The notes under the pieces: generated by a model
Database searches by the model: none
What the model saw: the letters and a program-made list of their open reading frames with translations, nothing else
What the model was told of the DNA's origin: nothing
Part shown: piece by piece, positions 1 through 8,900 of the stretch
Numbering within the stretch: position 1 is the stretch's first letter
Layout of the letters: every line of letters begins with the position of its first letter
Made by a program: the position numbers and the translations under genes
Origin: Streptomyces triticagri
GTDB taxonomy: Bacteria > Actinomycetota > Actinomycetes > Streptomycetales > Streptomycetaceae
Reading direction: 5' to 3'
NCBI RefSeq assembly: GCF_003429565.1
Contig: NZ_QUAK01000236.1
Location: forward strand, 1 to 58,844
Length of the DNA: 58,844 bases

Positions 1-183
1 CCGCGCCGGGTCGCCGCGCTGCTCGGGCCGGCGCCCGCGGCGCACTCCCGGCCGCCCTCGGTGTTCACCGCGGCGGGCCTCGCCGCCTGGGCGGCGGCCG
101 GCGGTACCCTGCTCTCGGCGATGTCGTCCGCGAACTCCGCGGTCACGATGGTCCTGCTGCTGAGCGCGGCGACCCCGCTCTGA
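1..183 (+). CDS. C-terminal end of a membrane protein, possibly M56-type peptidase (partial)
   Basis: The window opens inside a gene whose last 60 residues are read in frame 1 and end at TGA 181-183. The tail begins with a short arginine-containing stretch (RRVAALLGP) and then carries an Ala/Gly/Leu-rich hydrophobic segment with a second hydrophobic stretch near the end, so it is membrane-embedded. The RVAALLGP-type start followed by helices resembles the tail of actinobacterial M56 (BlaR1-like) membrane peptidases, but the catalytic HExxH part would lie outside the window. This is a family guess from a short tail. Confidence 0.45.
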   Translation, partial: PRRVAALLGPAPAAHSRPPSVFTAAGLAAWAAAGGTLLSAMSSANSAVTMVLLLSAATPL

Positions 184-423
184 CCCGTACGCGGCTGCCG
201 TTGCCGTACGCGGCCGCCGTGGCCCGAAGGCCTTCGCCCGGCGCCCTTCACGTGCCCGAAAAGTCGTGACAGAAGCCGCCCATTCATGGCATACGTCACA
301 TCTCAACTCGCCCTGGTAAGGCAAGGGTTCGGCAATGATAGGGTCAACGCCCACTCAACTCGTCGGCGCGGTGGGCTGTGCCGCCCCGGCCGCTGTCCTC
401 CGCCTGTCTTACGGAGGCAGACC

Positions 424-894
424 ATGGGCACGCGGCGCACCAACCTTCCCGGTGTCGGTACACAGATCGACTTCACCACCGAGGCCGGACGGCACATTTC
501 CGTGGTGATCCACGAGGACGGCCGCCGCTTCATCGGCTTCTACGACGTCGACGACCCCGATTCCTGCCAACTCTCGGTGCCGCTGTCGACGGAAGAGGCC
601 ACCGCGCTCGCCCACCTCATCGACCCCGCGCCGATCGACGCGGTGCGCACCGACGGCATCGACCTCGTCACCGAGCACATCCCGGTGACCTCGCGCTCCC
701 CGTACGCGGGCCGGCTGCTCGGTGACACCGGGGCCCGTACCCGTACCGGCGCCTCCATCGTGGCCGTGCTGCGCAGGCACTCCGCGCACCCGTCGCCCGG
801 GCCCGACTTCCGTTTCGCGGGCGGCGACACGCTCGTCGCCGTAGGTACCCGCGAGGGCGTGGACGCGCTCGCCGAGATCATTTCTGGAGGGTGA
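424..894 (+). CDS. Cation:proton antiporter regulatory subunit (RCK_C/TrkA-C domain)
   Basis: This 156-residue protein has an N-terminal beta-rich part (MGTRRTNLPGVGTQIDF) and a C-terminal TrkA-C (RCK_C) fold from about residue 85, ending in the typical GGDTLVAVGTREGVDAL signature. RCK_C domains bind nucleotides or ions and gate K+ transporters at the inner face of the membrane; KhtT is the model. The ATG at 424 is chosen over upstream in-frame codons because GGAGG lies at 413-417 and the product then matches family length. The antiporter starts one base after its stop with its ribosome site inside this gene, so the pair is translationally coupled, like khtT-khtU of Bacillus. Confidence 0.85.
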   Translation: MGTRRTNLPGVGTQIDFTTEAGRHISVVIHEDGRRFIGFYDVDDPDSCQLSVPLSTEEATALAHLIDPAPIDAVRTDGIDLVTEHIPVTSRSPYAGRLLGDTGARTRTGASIVAVLRRHSAHPSPGPDFRFAGGDTLVAVGTREGVDALAEIISGG

Positions 895-895
895 C

Positions 896-2368
896 GTGCA
901 CGACACGACCGCACTGCTCATCGAACTGGGTGCCGTCATCCTCGGCCTCGGTCTCATCGGCCGGTTCGCCGGCCGGATCGGACTCTCGCCGATCCCGCTC
1001 TACCTCCTCGCCGGCCTCGCCTTCGGGCAGGGCGGGCTGCTTCCGCTGGACGCCAGCGAGGAGTTCACCATGGTCGGCGCCGAGATCGGCGTCATCCTGC
1101 TGCTTCTGCTGCTCGGCCTCGAGTACACCGCGTCCGAGCTGGTCACCAGCCTCAAGACGCAGTACCCCTCGGGTGCGGTCGACTTCTGTCTGAATGCGCT
1201 GCCGGGTGCGGCGGCGGCGCTGATCCTCGGCTGGGGTCCGGTCGGTGCCGTGGCGCTCGCCGGTGTCACCTGGATCTCGTCCTCCGGCGTGATCGCCAAG
1301 GTGCTCGCCGACCTCGGCCGGCTCGGCAATCGCGAGACCCCCGTCATCCTCGGCGTCCTCGTCATGGAGGACCTGGCGATGGCGGTCTATCTGCCGCTGC
1401 TCACCGCGCTGCTCGCCGGTGTCAGCCTCGCGGGCGGCAGCATCGCGCTGGTCATCGCGCTCGGCACGGTGGGCCTCGTGCTCTATCTCGCCCTGCGGCA
1501 CGGCCGGTTGATCAGCAAGGCGGTCTCCTCGGACAACCCGGAGATGCTGCTGCTCGTGGTGCTCGGCCTGACGCTGCTCGTCGCCGGTATCGCGCAGGAG
1601 CTGCAGGTCTCCGCCGCGGTCGGCGCCTTCCTGGTCGGTATCGCCCTTTCCGGCGAGGTCGCCGAGGGTGCGCGCAAGCTGCTCACGCCGCTGCGTGACC
1701 TGTTCGCCGCGGTCTTCTTCGTCTTCTTCGGCCTGTCCACCGACCCGGCCGAGATCCCGCCGGTCGTGCTGCCCGCGCTGATCCTCGCGCTGCTCACCAC
1801 CGGCACCAAGATCTACACCGGCTGGTTCGCCGCCAAGCGGGCCGGCGTCGGGCCCCGTGGCCGGCTGCGGGCGGGCGGCACGCTGGTCGCGCGCGGTGAG
1901 TTCTCCATCGTCATCGCCGGCCTCGCGGTCGGCGTGGAGCCCCGGATCGGCCCGATCGCCACCGCGTACGTCCTGCTGCTCGTCATCATCGGCCCGCTGG
2001 CGGCCCGTTGGACCGAGCCGTTCGGGCGCAAGCTGCTCAAGCTGGACACCAAGGGCGGCCCGGCCGGCGCGGCCAAGGCGCAGCCGGTGCCGGCCGGCGG
2101 CGACCCGCTGGCGAAGGAAAGTGCCGCGGGCGGTGCGCAGGCCGGCGCCGCGGAGCCTGCCGGTACGGAGTCCGGTGCGACGGAGGCCGTCGGCGGCGAG
2201 AGCGGTGCCGTGGAGTCCGCCCGTACCGACGGCGCGACCGCCGAAGTTGCCGAGGCCGCTGAGGCCGCCGAGATCGAGCGTGAGCTCGCTGCCGAGCGTG
2301 CGTCCGTGCCTTCCGTACGCGAGCAGGAGAGCGGCGGGGACCCGTCCTCGCCCTCGTCCTCGCCGTAG
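896..2368 (+). CDS. Monovalent cation:proton antiporter, CPA2 family (KhtU/KefB-like)
   Basis: A 490-residue integral membrane protein with 12 or more hydrophobic segments across residues 1-375, containing CPA2 features such as the glycine-rich GLGLIGRFAGRIGLSPIPLY start and the ISSSGVIAKVLADLG segment. It should exchange K+ (or Na+) for H+ under control of the RCK_C subunit encoded immediately upstream. The GTG at 896 is chosen because GGAGG sits just before it. The last ~95 residues form a hydrophilic tail very rich in Ala, Glu and Gly, unlike the compact ends of characterised KhtU proteins and probably disordered. A terminator-like hairpin follows at 2441. Confidence 0.87.
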   Translation: MHDTTALLIELGAVILGLGLIGRFAGRIGLSPIPLYLLAGLAFGQGGLLPLDASEEFTMVGAEIGVILLLLLLGLEYTASELVTSLKTQYPSGAVDFCLNALPGAAAALILGWGPVGAVALAGVTWISSSGVIAKVLADLGRLGNRETPVILGVLVMEDLAMAVYLPLLTALLAGVSLAGGSIALVIALGTVGLVLYLALRHGRLISKAVSSDNPEMLLLVVLGLTLLVAGIAQELQVSAAVGAFLVGIALSGEVAEGARKLLTPLRDLFAAVFFVFFGLSTDPAEIPPVVLPALILALLTTGTKIYTGWFAAKRAGVGPRGRLRAGGTLVARGEFSIVIAGLAVGVEPRIGPIATAYVLLLVIIGPLAARWTEPFGRKLLKLDTKGGPAGAAKAQPVPAGGDPLAKESAAGGAQAGAAEPAGTESGATEAVGGESGAVESARTDGATAEVAEAAEAAEIERELAAERASVPSVREQESGGDPSSPSSSP

Positions 2369-2440
2369 TCCTCCGCTTCCGGGTCGCCGGTGGGCGTTGT
2401 CCAGCAGCTACGGCCCTGGTGAAGCCGATGCTCGAAGTGC

Positions 2441-2480
2441 CCTGCGCCGCCTTCCGCTTGGAGGGCGGCGCAGGCGTTTT
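2441..2480 (+). terminator. Rho-independent terminator after the antiporter pair
   Basis: An 11-bp GC stem pairs 2441-2451 (cctgcgccgcc) with 2464-2474 and is followed by cgtttt. It lies 72 bases after the antiporter stop on the same strand and separates it from the yqiJ-like gene. Confidence 0.7.
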
Positions 2481-2745
2481 CGGCGCCTCCACGGATGTCA
2501 CCCGCCGATGACACCAGGCATTAAGAACGCGTAAAGATTGCCGGATCACGGCAATGTGCCAGGGTGCCCCCGGATGTCAGGATGGACCCGCAACACCGGG
2601 GGACGAAGACCCGGATGCCGGATTGCGGAAGCGTGGCCCGGCATCCGGTTCTCCCTCGGGGGAACCGCAGGGGACGCTTCGCAGTCCCTACACACATGCA
2701 TCACAGCGCAGCACGCACGACGGCCGAACCGGGGGGTGAAACCGC

Positions 2746-3507
2746 ATGACCGACATCTTCGAGAGCGAGTTCTTCGATGCCGCACTCGGTTTCCCGGCCG
2801 CGCTGTTCACGGCCGCCCTCGTCGTGGTCATCTGCTTCTGGCTCCTGGTCCTGTTCGGTGTCTCCGAACACGACTCCTTCGACGGCGATGTGAACACCGA
2901 TGTCGCGGGACTCGGGGGCGTCCCGGTCTCCGTCACCGTCTCGGTGGTCACCGTCGTCGCCTGGTGCCTGAGTCTCACCGGCTCCGTCCTGGTGGGCCGC
3001 AGTGCCGCGGAGGGGACGCTGCGCCAAGGGCTGCAGGCGGCCGTGCTCGTCGTCGCGCTGCTGCTCGCCTGGGCCGTCGCCCGGGTGCTGCTCCGGCCGC
3101 TGCGGCGCCTGTTCCCGGACGACCCCGAGCCGTCCCGGCTCGACTTCATCGGCCTCACCTGCACCGTGCGCACCTCGCGCGTGGACCAGTCCTTCGGGCA
3201 GGCCGAGGTCACCGCCTCCGACGGATCCGTCGCCCTCGTGCAGGTCAGAGTCGACCCGCACGCCGCGGACACCGGACTCACCGCGGGCAGCACCGCGCTG
3301 CTCTACGCGTACGACGACGACGGCGAGTTCTTCTGGGCCGCGCCCTACGACACGGAGCTCGACCCGCGCCGCGGCCCCGACTCCGGCCTCGGCGGCCCCG
3401 CGATCGGCGGACCGCCCACCGGGAGCCTCGAGTCCGTCCGCTCCCGCCCACCGCGAACCGGCCCCGGGCGGACCGGGTTCGGCCCGCCCGGCACCGAGCC
3501 GGTCTGA
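2746..3507 (+). CDS. YqiJ-like membrane protein with NfeD-type OB fold
   Basis: A 253-residue protein with three hydrophobic segments (about 17-38, 62-82, 97-113) followed by a small beta domain (about 130-205; IGLTCTVRTSRVDQSFGQAE) that matches the OB-fold of the YqiJ/NfeD group. In enterobacteria YqiJ is encoded next to the flotillin YqiK and the two are thought to act together in membrane microdomains; the same order occurs here. The C-terminal ~50 residues are Pro/Gly-rich and look unstructured. The ATG at 2746 follows a GGGGGGTGAA purine run. The exact role is not known. Confidence 0.75.
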   Translation: MTDIFESEFFDAALGFPAALFTAALVVVICFWLLVLFGVSEHDSFDGDVNTDVAGLGGVPVSVTVSVVTVVAWCLSLTGSVLVGRSAAEGTLRQGLQAAVLVVALLLAWAVARVLLRPLRRLFPDDPEPSRLDFIGLTCTVRTSRVDQSFGQAEVTASDGSVALVQVRVDPHAADTGLTAGSTALLYAYDDDGEFFWAAPYDTELDPRRGPDSGLGGPAIGGPPTGSLESVRSRPPRTGPGRTGFGPPGTEPV

Positions 3508-3700
3508 CCGCGGCGTACCACCGCCACCGGCGGCCGGAGGTACGGAAGGCACGCCTTACGCGCCCCGCCTGCGGTGCGGACTGAGCCGGCGGCCGTACCC
3601 GAGCACCTGTCGCACCCCGTCACCTGTCGCACCCCGACAGCGATCCACCTTCCGCTCGAGTGAGGCGTCGCCCGGCGCCTCCGGCACTCTAGGACTTCCC

Positions 3701-5761
3701 ATGGACGCCATCACCGTGGGCATCGGCGTGACGATCGCCGTTGTCCTGCTGCTAGTCATCGCCCTGTTGTTCACCGTCACCCGGCTCTTCCGCAAGGTCG
3801 AGCAGGGCAAGGCACTGATCGTCTCCAAGATGCGCAAGGTCGATGTGACCTTCACCGGTCAGGTCGTGCTGCCGGTGCTGCACAAGGCCGAGATCATGGA
3901 CATTTCGGTGAAGACGATCGACATCGCGCGGACCGGCCAGGACGGCCTGATCTGCCGCGACAACATCCGCGCCGACATCCGCATCTCGTTCTTCGTACGG
4001 GTCAACAAGACCGTCGAGGACGTCATCCGGGTCGCCCAGGCCATCGGGACCGCCCGGGCCAGCGACAAGGCGACCCTGCAGGAGCTGTTCAACGCGAAGT
4101 TCTCCGAGGCGCTGAAGACCGTCGGCAAGCAGATGGACTTCACCGATCTCTACACCAAGCGGGACGAACTCCGCGACCGCATCATGCAGTTGATCGGCAC
4201 CGACCTCAACGGCTACAGCCTCGAGGACGCGGCGATCGACTACCTGGAGCAGACGCCGCTCGCGCACCTGGACGCCACCAACATCCTCGACGCCCAGGGC
4301 ATCCGGAAGATCACCGAGCTCACCGCCGTGGAGCACGTACGCACCAACGAGTACCAGCGCCACGAGGAGAAGGAGATCACCCGGCAGAACGTCGACGCCC
4401 GGGAGGCCATCCTCGAACTGGAGCGCCGCCAGGCCGACGCCGAGATCAAGCAGAAGCGCGAGATCGACACCGTACGGGCCCGCGAGGAGGCGGAGACCGC
4501 ACGGGTCGTCGAAGAGGAGCGGCTGCGCGCCCAGACCGCGTTCCTCACCACCGAGGAGCGGCTCGGGGTGCAGCGCGAGAACCAGGCCCGTGAGGTCGCC
4601 GTCGCGGCGAAGAACCGCGAGCGGGTCATCGCCATCGAGAACGAGCGCATCGAGAAGGACCGCCAGCTCGAGGTCATCGCCCGCGACCGGGAGACCGAAC
4701 TGACCCGTATCTCGGCCGACAAGGAGGTCGAGACGGAGCGCCGCGACATCGCCGACGTGATCCGCGAGCGGGTCGCGGTGGACCGTACGGTCGCCGAGCA
4801 GGAGGAGTCCATCAAGAAGCTGCGGGCCACCGAGGAGGCCGAGCGGCAGCGGCTCGCGGTCATCATCGCCGCGGAGGCCGAGGCGCAGGAGAACCTGGTC
4901 AAGGACATCAAGGCCGCGGAGGCCGCGGAGCAGGCCGCCTCGCACCGTGCCGCCGAGGAAGTCACCCTGGCCGAGGCCCGGTTGAAGTCCAGCGACCTGG
5001 ACGCGCGGGCCAAGCTGCGGCTCGCCGAGGGCCTGCAGGCGGAGGCCGCGGCCGAGGGGCTCGCCCTGGTGCAGGTCCGCGAGAAGGAGGCCGACGCCAT
5101 CGAGAAGGCCGGCCGCGCGGAGGCCGAGGCGACCGAGGCACGGCTGCGGGCCGAGGCGGCGGGAAACCGCGAGAAGGCGATGGCCGAGGCCGCCGCGATC
5201 GGCGAGAAGCTGAAGGCGGAGGCGGAGGGCCTCACCGAGAAGGCCGCGGCGATGGCTGCGCTGGACGAGGCGTCCCGTACGCACGAGGAGTACCGGCTGC
5301 GGCTCGAGGCGGAGAAGGACGTACGCCTCGCGGGGCTCGATGTGCAGCGGCAGGTGGCCGAGGCGCAGGCGACGGTGGTCGCGACGGGCCTGGAGAAGGC
5401 CGACATCTCCATCGTCGGCGGGGAGTCCGTGTTCTTCGACCGGATCGTCAACTCGATCGCGCTCGGCAAGGGGGTGGACGGGTTTGTGCAGAACTCGTCC
5501 ACGGCGCAGACCCTTGCGGGGCCGTGGCTGGACGGGACCAAGGACTTCACCGAGTCCTTGACGTCGGTGCTCGGGTCCGTGTCCACGGGGGATGTGCAGA
5601 ACCTGACGGTGTCGGCGCTGTTGATGAAGCTCATGAACGGTGGGGGTGCTGCGCAGGCCTCTCAGGTTCGTGAACTGCTCGACAAGGCGGGGCAGTTGGG
5701 AATTGCGGAGATGCCTCTGGCGGAGTTGAACGGGAAGGTTCCCGGGCCCTCCGTGGGATGA
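3701..5761 (+). CDS. Flotillin (YqiK-like SPFH/band 7 protein)
   Basis: A 686-residue protein with one N-terminal membrane helix (about 4-27), an SPFH/band 7 domain (about 30-200, VEQGKALIVSKMRKVDVTF onward), a very long Ala/Glu/Arg-rich coiled coil (about 220-570) and a flotillin C-terminus. This is the standard YqiK/flotillin architecture and length; flotillins oligomerise on the inner membrane leaflet as scaffolds. The start is the ATG at 3701, immediately before the hydrophobic anchor; upstream in-frame sequence has shadow-like codon use and overlaps the yqiJ-like gene. It sits between that gene and a giant AAA ATPase on the same strand, suggesting a functional set. Confidence 0.9.
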   Translation: MDAITVGIGVTIAVVLLLVIALLFTVTRLFRKVEQGKALIVSKMRKVDVTFTGQVVLPVLHKAEIMDISVKTIDIARTGQDGLICRDNIRADIRISFFVRVNKTVEDVIRVAQAIGTARASDKATLQELFNAKFSEALKTVGKQMDFTDLYTKRDELRDRIMQLIGTDLNGYSLEDAAIDYLEQTPLAHLDATNILDAQGIRKITELTAVEHVRTNEYQRHEEKEITRQNVDAREAILELERRQADAEIKQKREIDTVRAREEAETARVVEEERLRAQTAFLTTEERLGVQRENQAREVAVAAKNRERVIAIENERIEKDRQLEVIARDRETELTRISADKEVETERRDIADVIRERVAVDRTVAEQEESIKKLRATEEAERQRLAVIIAAEAEAQENLVKDIKAAEAAEQAASHRAAEEVTLAEARLKSSDLDARAKLRLAEGLQAEAAAEGLALVQVREKEADAIEKAGRAEAEATEARLRAEAAGNREKAMAEAAAIGEKLKAEAEGLTEKAAAMAALDEASRTHEEYRLRLEAEKDVRLAGLDVQRQVAEAQATVVATGLEKADISIVGGESVFFDRIVNSIALGKGVDGFVQNSSTAQTLAGPWLDGTKDFTESLTSVLGSVSTGDVQNLTVSALLMKLMNGGGAAQASQVRELLDKAGQLGIAEMPLAELNGKVPGPSVG

Positions 5762-5832
5762 CGTCCGGCCCATGGGGGCCGGGTTGAGCCGGGGCCGGAG
5801 CTGCCGCACGGGGGGCGGTGGGTCCGGCCCCT

Positions 5833-5882
5833 TGTCCTCAAACGCCGGACGGGCTCCAAAAGGATGTCCTCAAACGCCGGAC
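5833..5882. repeat. Two direct copies of a short Streptomyces intergenic repeat
   Basis: The 18-mer tgtcctcaaacgccggac occurs at 5833-5850 and again at 5865-5882, each followed by a ggct-type tail. From memory, sequences with this tcaaacgccggac core recur between genes in many streptomycete genomes. Here they lie between the flotillin gene and the giant ATPase gene. Confidence 0.75.
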
Positions 5883-5943
5883 AGGCTGAATTGTCGCCGA
5901 GGCAGGCCGGATCAGTCGGGCTTGAAGGTTGGGAGTACGCATC

Positions 5944-8900
5944 ATGACCACCACCGTGGACGCCGGAACCTACGAGGTGTTGCGGGACCGGCTGGTTGCG
6001 CAGGCCAAGGAACTGGGCGGGCGTGCAAGTGAATTGAATGCGCGGCGGGTCGAGGAGTTCGGGTCCGCCGAGTTGAAGCTTGCCGGGACCGAGCGGCTGC
6101 GGACCGAGCACAACTCCGTGCCGCGGGACATCATCGCCGTCGGTGATGTGCTGCTCTTCGGCTACAACGTGCATGTGGGCGTCAGGCCCGAGACGACCGT
6201 CGCCGACGTGTTCGCGTTGCACGACCGGGAGTTGGAGCCGCTCGCGGCGGACGCCGTGCCCGGGCTGCTCGACGATGCCGCCTTCCGGCGGGAGTTCGAG
6301 GCGCTGTATCGCTACTACCGCGAGACGCGGCTCATGCAGCTGCGGCACGTGGACGGCAAGCTCCTCGCCGTCTTCCGCACCGGTGAGCGCGCCGCGGACA
6401 TCCGGGTGCTGCGCTGGGCCGTCGACCCCGACGGCACGGCGACGTTCCTGGACGCCCGGGGCGAGCGCGACCATGTCTTTCCCGAATCGCACGACTTCGA
6501 GTGGACTCCGGCCGCCCGCGAGGACCATGTACTCGGCCGGCATCCGCACATCTCCATCGGCGGGGAGCTGTTCGTCTCCGCGGTCGGCGGATCGCTGACC
6601 GTCAAGCTCGACGACGACACCGAGACCGACGAGGGCATCCATGCCGAGCCGGTCGACGAGCCGCTGCAGTCCCTGGCCGACGCGAGCGTCGAGCACGCGC
6701 GCGTGGGGCCCCTGCTGTTGCTGCGGATCCTGCCGTACAAGGAGAAGCAGCACCGGTATCTGGTCTTCAACACCCTGACGAAGGGCGTCGTACGGCTCGA
6801 CGGCATCGGGCAGGCCTGCCGGCGGCTGCCGGAGGACCAGGGCATCGTCTTCCCGGGCGGCTACTACATCGCCGCGACCGGTGCCGCCAAGACCTTCGAC
6901 ACCGACACGGACGGACTCGAGTACGAGCGCACCGTGCGCTCGCCGAACGGCGAGGACGTGCTGTTCGCGTTCCACGCCCGCGAGGCGGGACGCACCCTGC
7001 TGCTTCCGTACAACGTGATCCGCAAGGAGGTCGCGAGCCCGCTGACCTGCCACGGGTACGCGGTCTTCGACGACGGCACGCTCTACGTGCTGCGCGCCGG
7101 CGACGACGGGCCGGCCCGGGTGCATCCGCTGCAGGTCTGGCAGTCACCGTTCGTGTCCGACACCTTCGCCGCGGCCACCCCGGCCGGCTCCGGGCCGCTC
7201 GCCCGGATCGGCAACGCCGACCTGGTCCGCGGCATCTCCGACTGCCTGTCCGTGGCCCGTGCCGTCACCGAGACGACACCGACCGCGGAGGTGTACGAGG
7301 CGCTTGCGGGCTCCTGCGTACGGGCCCTCGACCAGTACCACTGGCTGTCCGACCCCGAGGCGGGCGGGCTGCTCGAGCCGCTGACCGGCATCCGGGACAC
7401 CGCGCAGCAGGTGCTCGCCGAGTTCGAGGCCGTGCAGTCGCTGACCCGTGAGGCGGCGCAGGCGCTGGCCGAGGCGAACGAGCAACTGACCGCGCTGGTA
7501 CGGCGGGTGCGCGGGGAGAGTCCGCGCAGCGCCGATGTGTGGGTGTCCCAGCTGACCGAACTGCGGCACGCGCAGGGGCATCTGCTCACCCTGAAGGAGA
7601 TGCGGTACGCCGACGTCGAGCGCATCGAGGAGCTCGCGGAGGGCGTCGAGGGCGACATCGCGTCGACCGCGGGGCGCGCCATCGAGTTCCTGCGCCGCGA
7701 GGACGCCTTCGACGACCAGCACGCCGAGGTCGCCCGGCTCACCGAACAGGCCGCCGAACTCGCCACCGTCGCCGAGGCGGAGCCGCTCGTGGCCGCCCTC
7801 GACGAGCGCACCGAGGGCCTGCAGATCCTCACCGAGACGGTCGCCGGGCTCGACATGGGCGACGCCACGGTGCGCACCGCCGTGCTCGAGCGGATCGCCG
7901 AGGTGCTCGGCGGGGTCAACCGTGCCCGCGCAACCCTGGACGCCCGCCGCCGTGAGCTGCGCGGGCAGGAGGGGCGGGCCGAGTTCGCCGCCGAGTTCGC
8001 GCTGCTCGGGCAGGCGGTGACGGGCGCGCTCGCGGCGGCCGGTACGCCCGAGGCCTGTGACGAGCAACTGTCCAGGCTGCTGCTGCAGTTGGAGAATCTG
8101 GAGTCGCGGTTCACCGAGGACGACACCTTCCTCGCCGAGCTCGCGGACCGGCGCGGTGAGATCTACGAGGCATTCTCGTCCCGTAAGCAGACGCTGCAGG
8201 ACGAGCGGGCGCGGCATGCCGAGCGGCTCGCCGGGTCGGCGACGCGGGTGCTCGACACCGTCACCCGGCGGGCCGCCACCCTGGAGGACCAGGACGCGGT
8301 CGCCACCTTCTTCGCCTCCGACCCGATGGTCGCCAAGGTGCTGCGCACCGCGGAGGAGCTGCGTGAACTCGGCGACCAGGTACGGGCCGAGGAGCTCGCC
8401 GGGCGGATCAAGTCCGCCCGCCAGGAGGCCACCCGGGCGCTGCGCGACCGCGCCGAACTGTATGCGGACGGCGGTGACACGATCCGGCTCGGCCGGCACC
8501 GTTTCGCCGTCAACACCCAGCCGCTCGACCTGACCCTGGTCCCGTCCGGCGACACCCTCGCCTTCGCCCTGACCGGCACCGACTACCGTGCGCCCGTCAC
8601 CGACCCGGGCTTCGCCGAGACCCGCCCGTACTGGGGCCGTTCGCTGCCCTCGGAGACGGCCGAGGTGTACCGGGCCGAGCATCTGGCCGCCCGGCTGCTC
8701 GCCGAGCACGGTCACGAAATGCTCGCCGCGGCCGATCTGCCGGTCCTGGTGCGGGAGGCCGCGGAGGCGGCGTACGACGAGGGCTACGAGCGGGGGGTGC
8801 ACGACCGGGACGCGACCGCGATCCTCACCACCCTGCTGCGGCTGCACGCCACGGCCGGTCTGCTGCGTTTCCCCGCGCGCGAGCGCGCCGCCGCGCAGCT

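Noticed and set aside
3752..5809. Long minus-strand open frame opposite the flotillin gene (685 codons)
   Set aside because: Mirror of the high-GC coding strand; Leu/Gly/Asp/Val-rich composition and no domain. The plus-strand product is a full flotillin.
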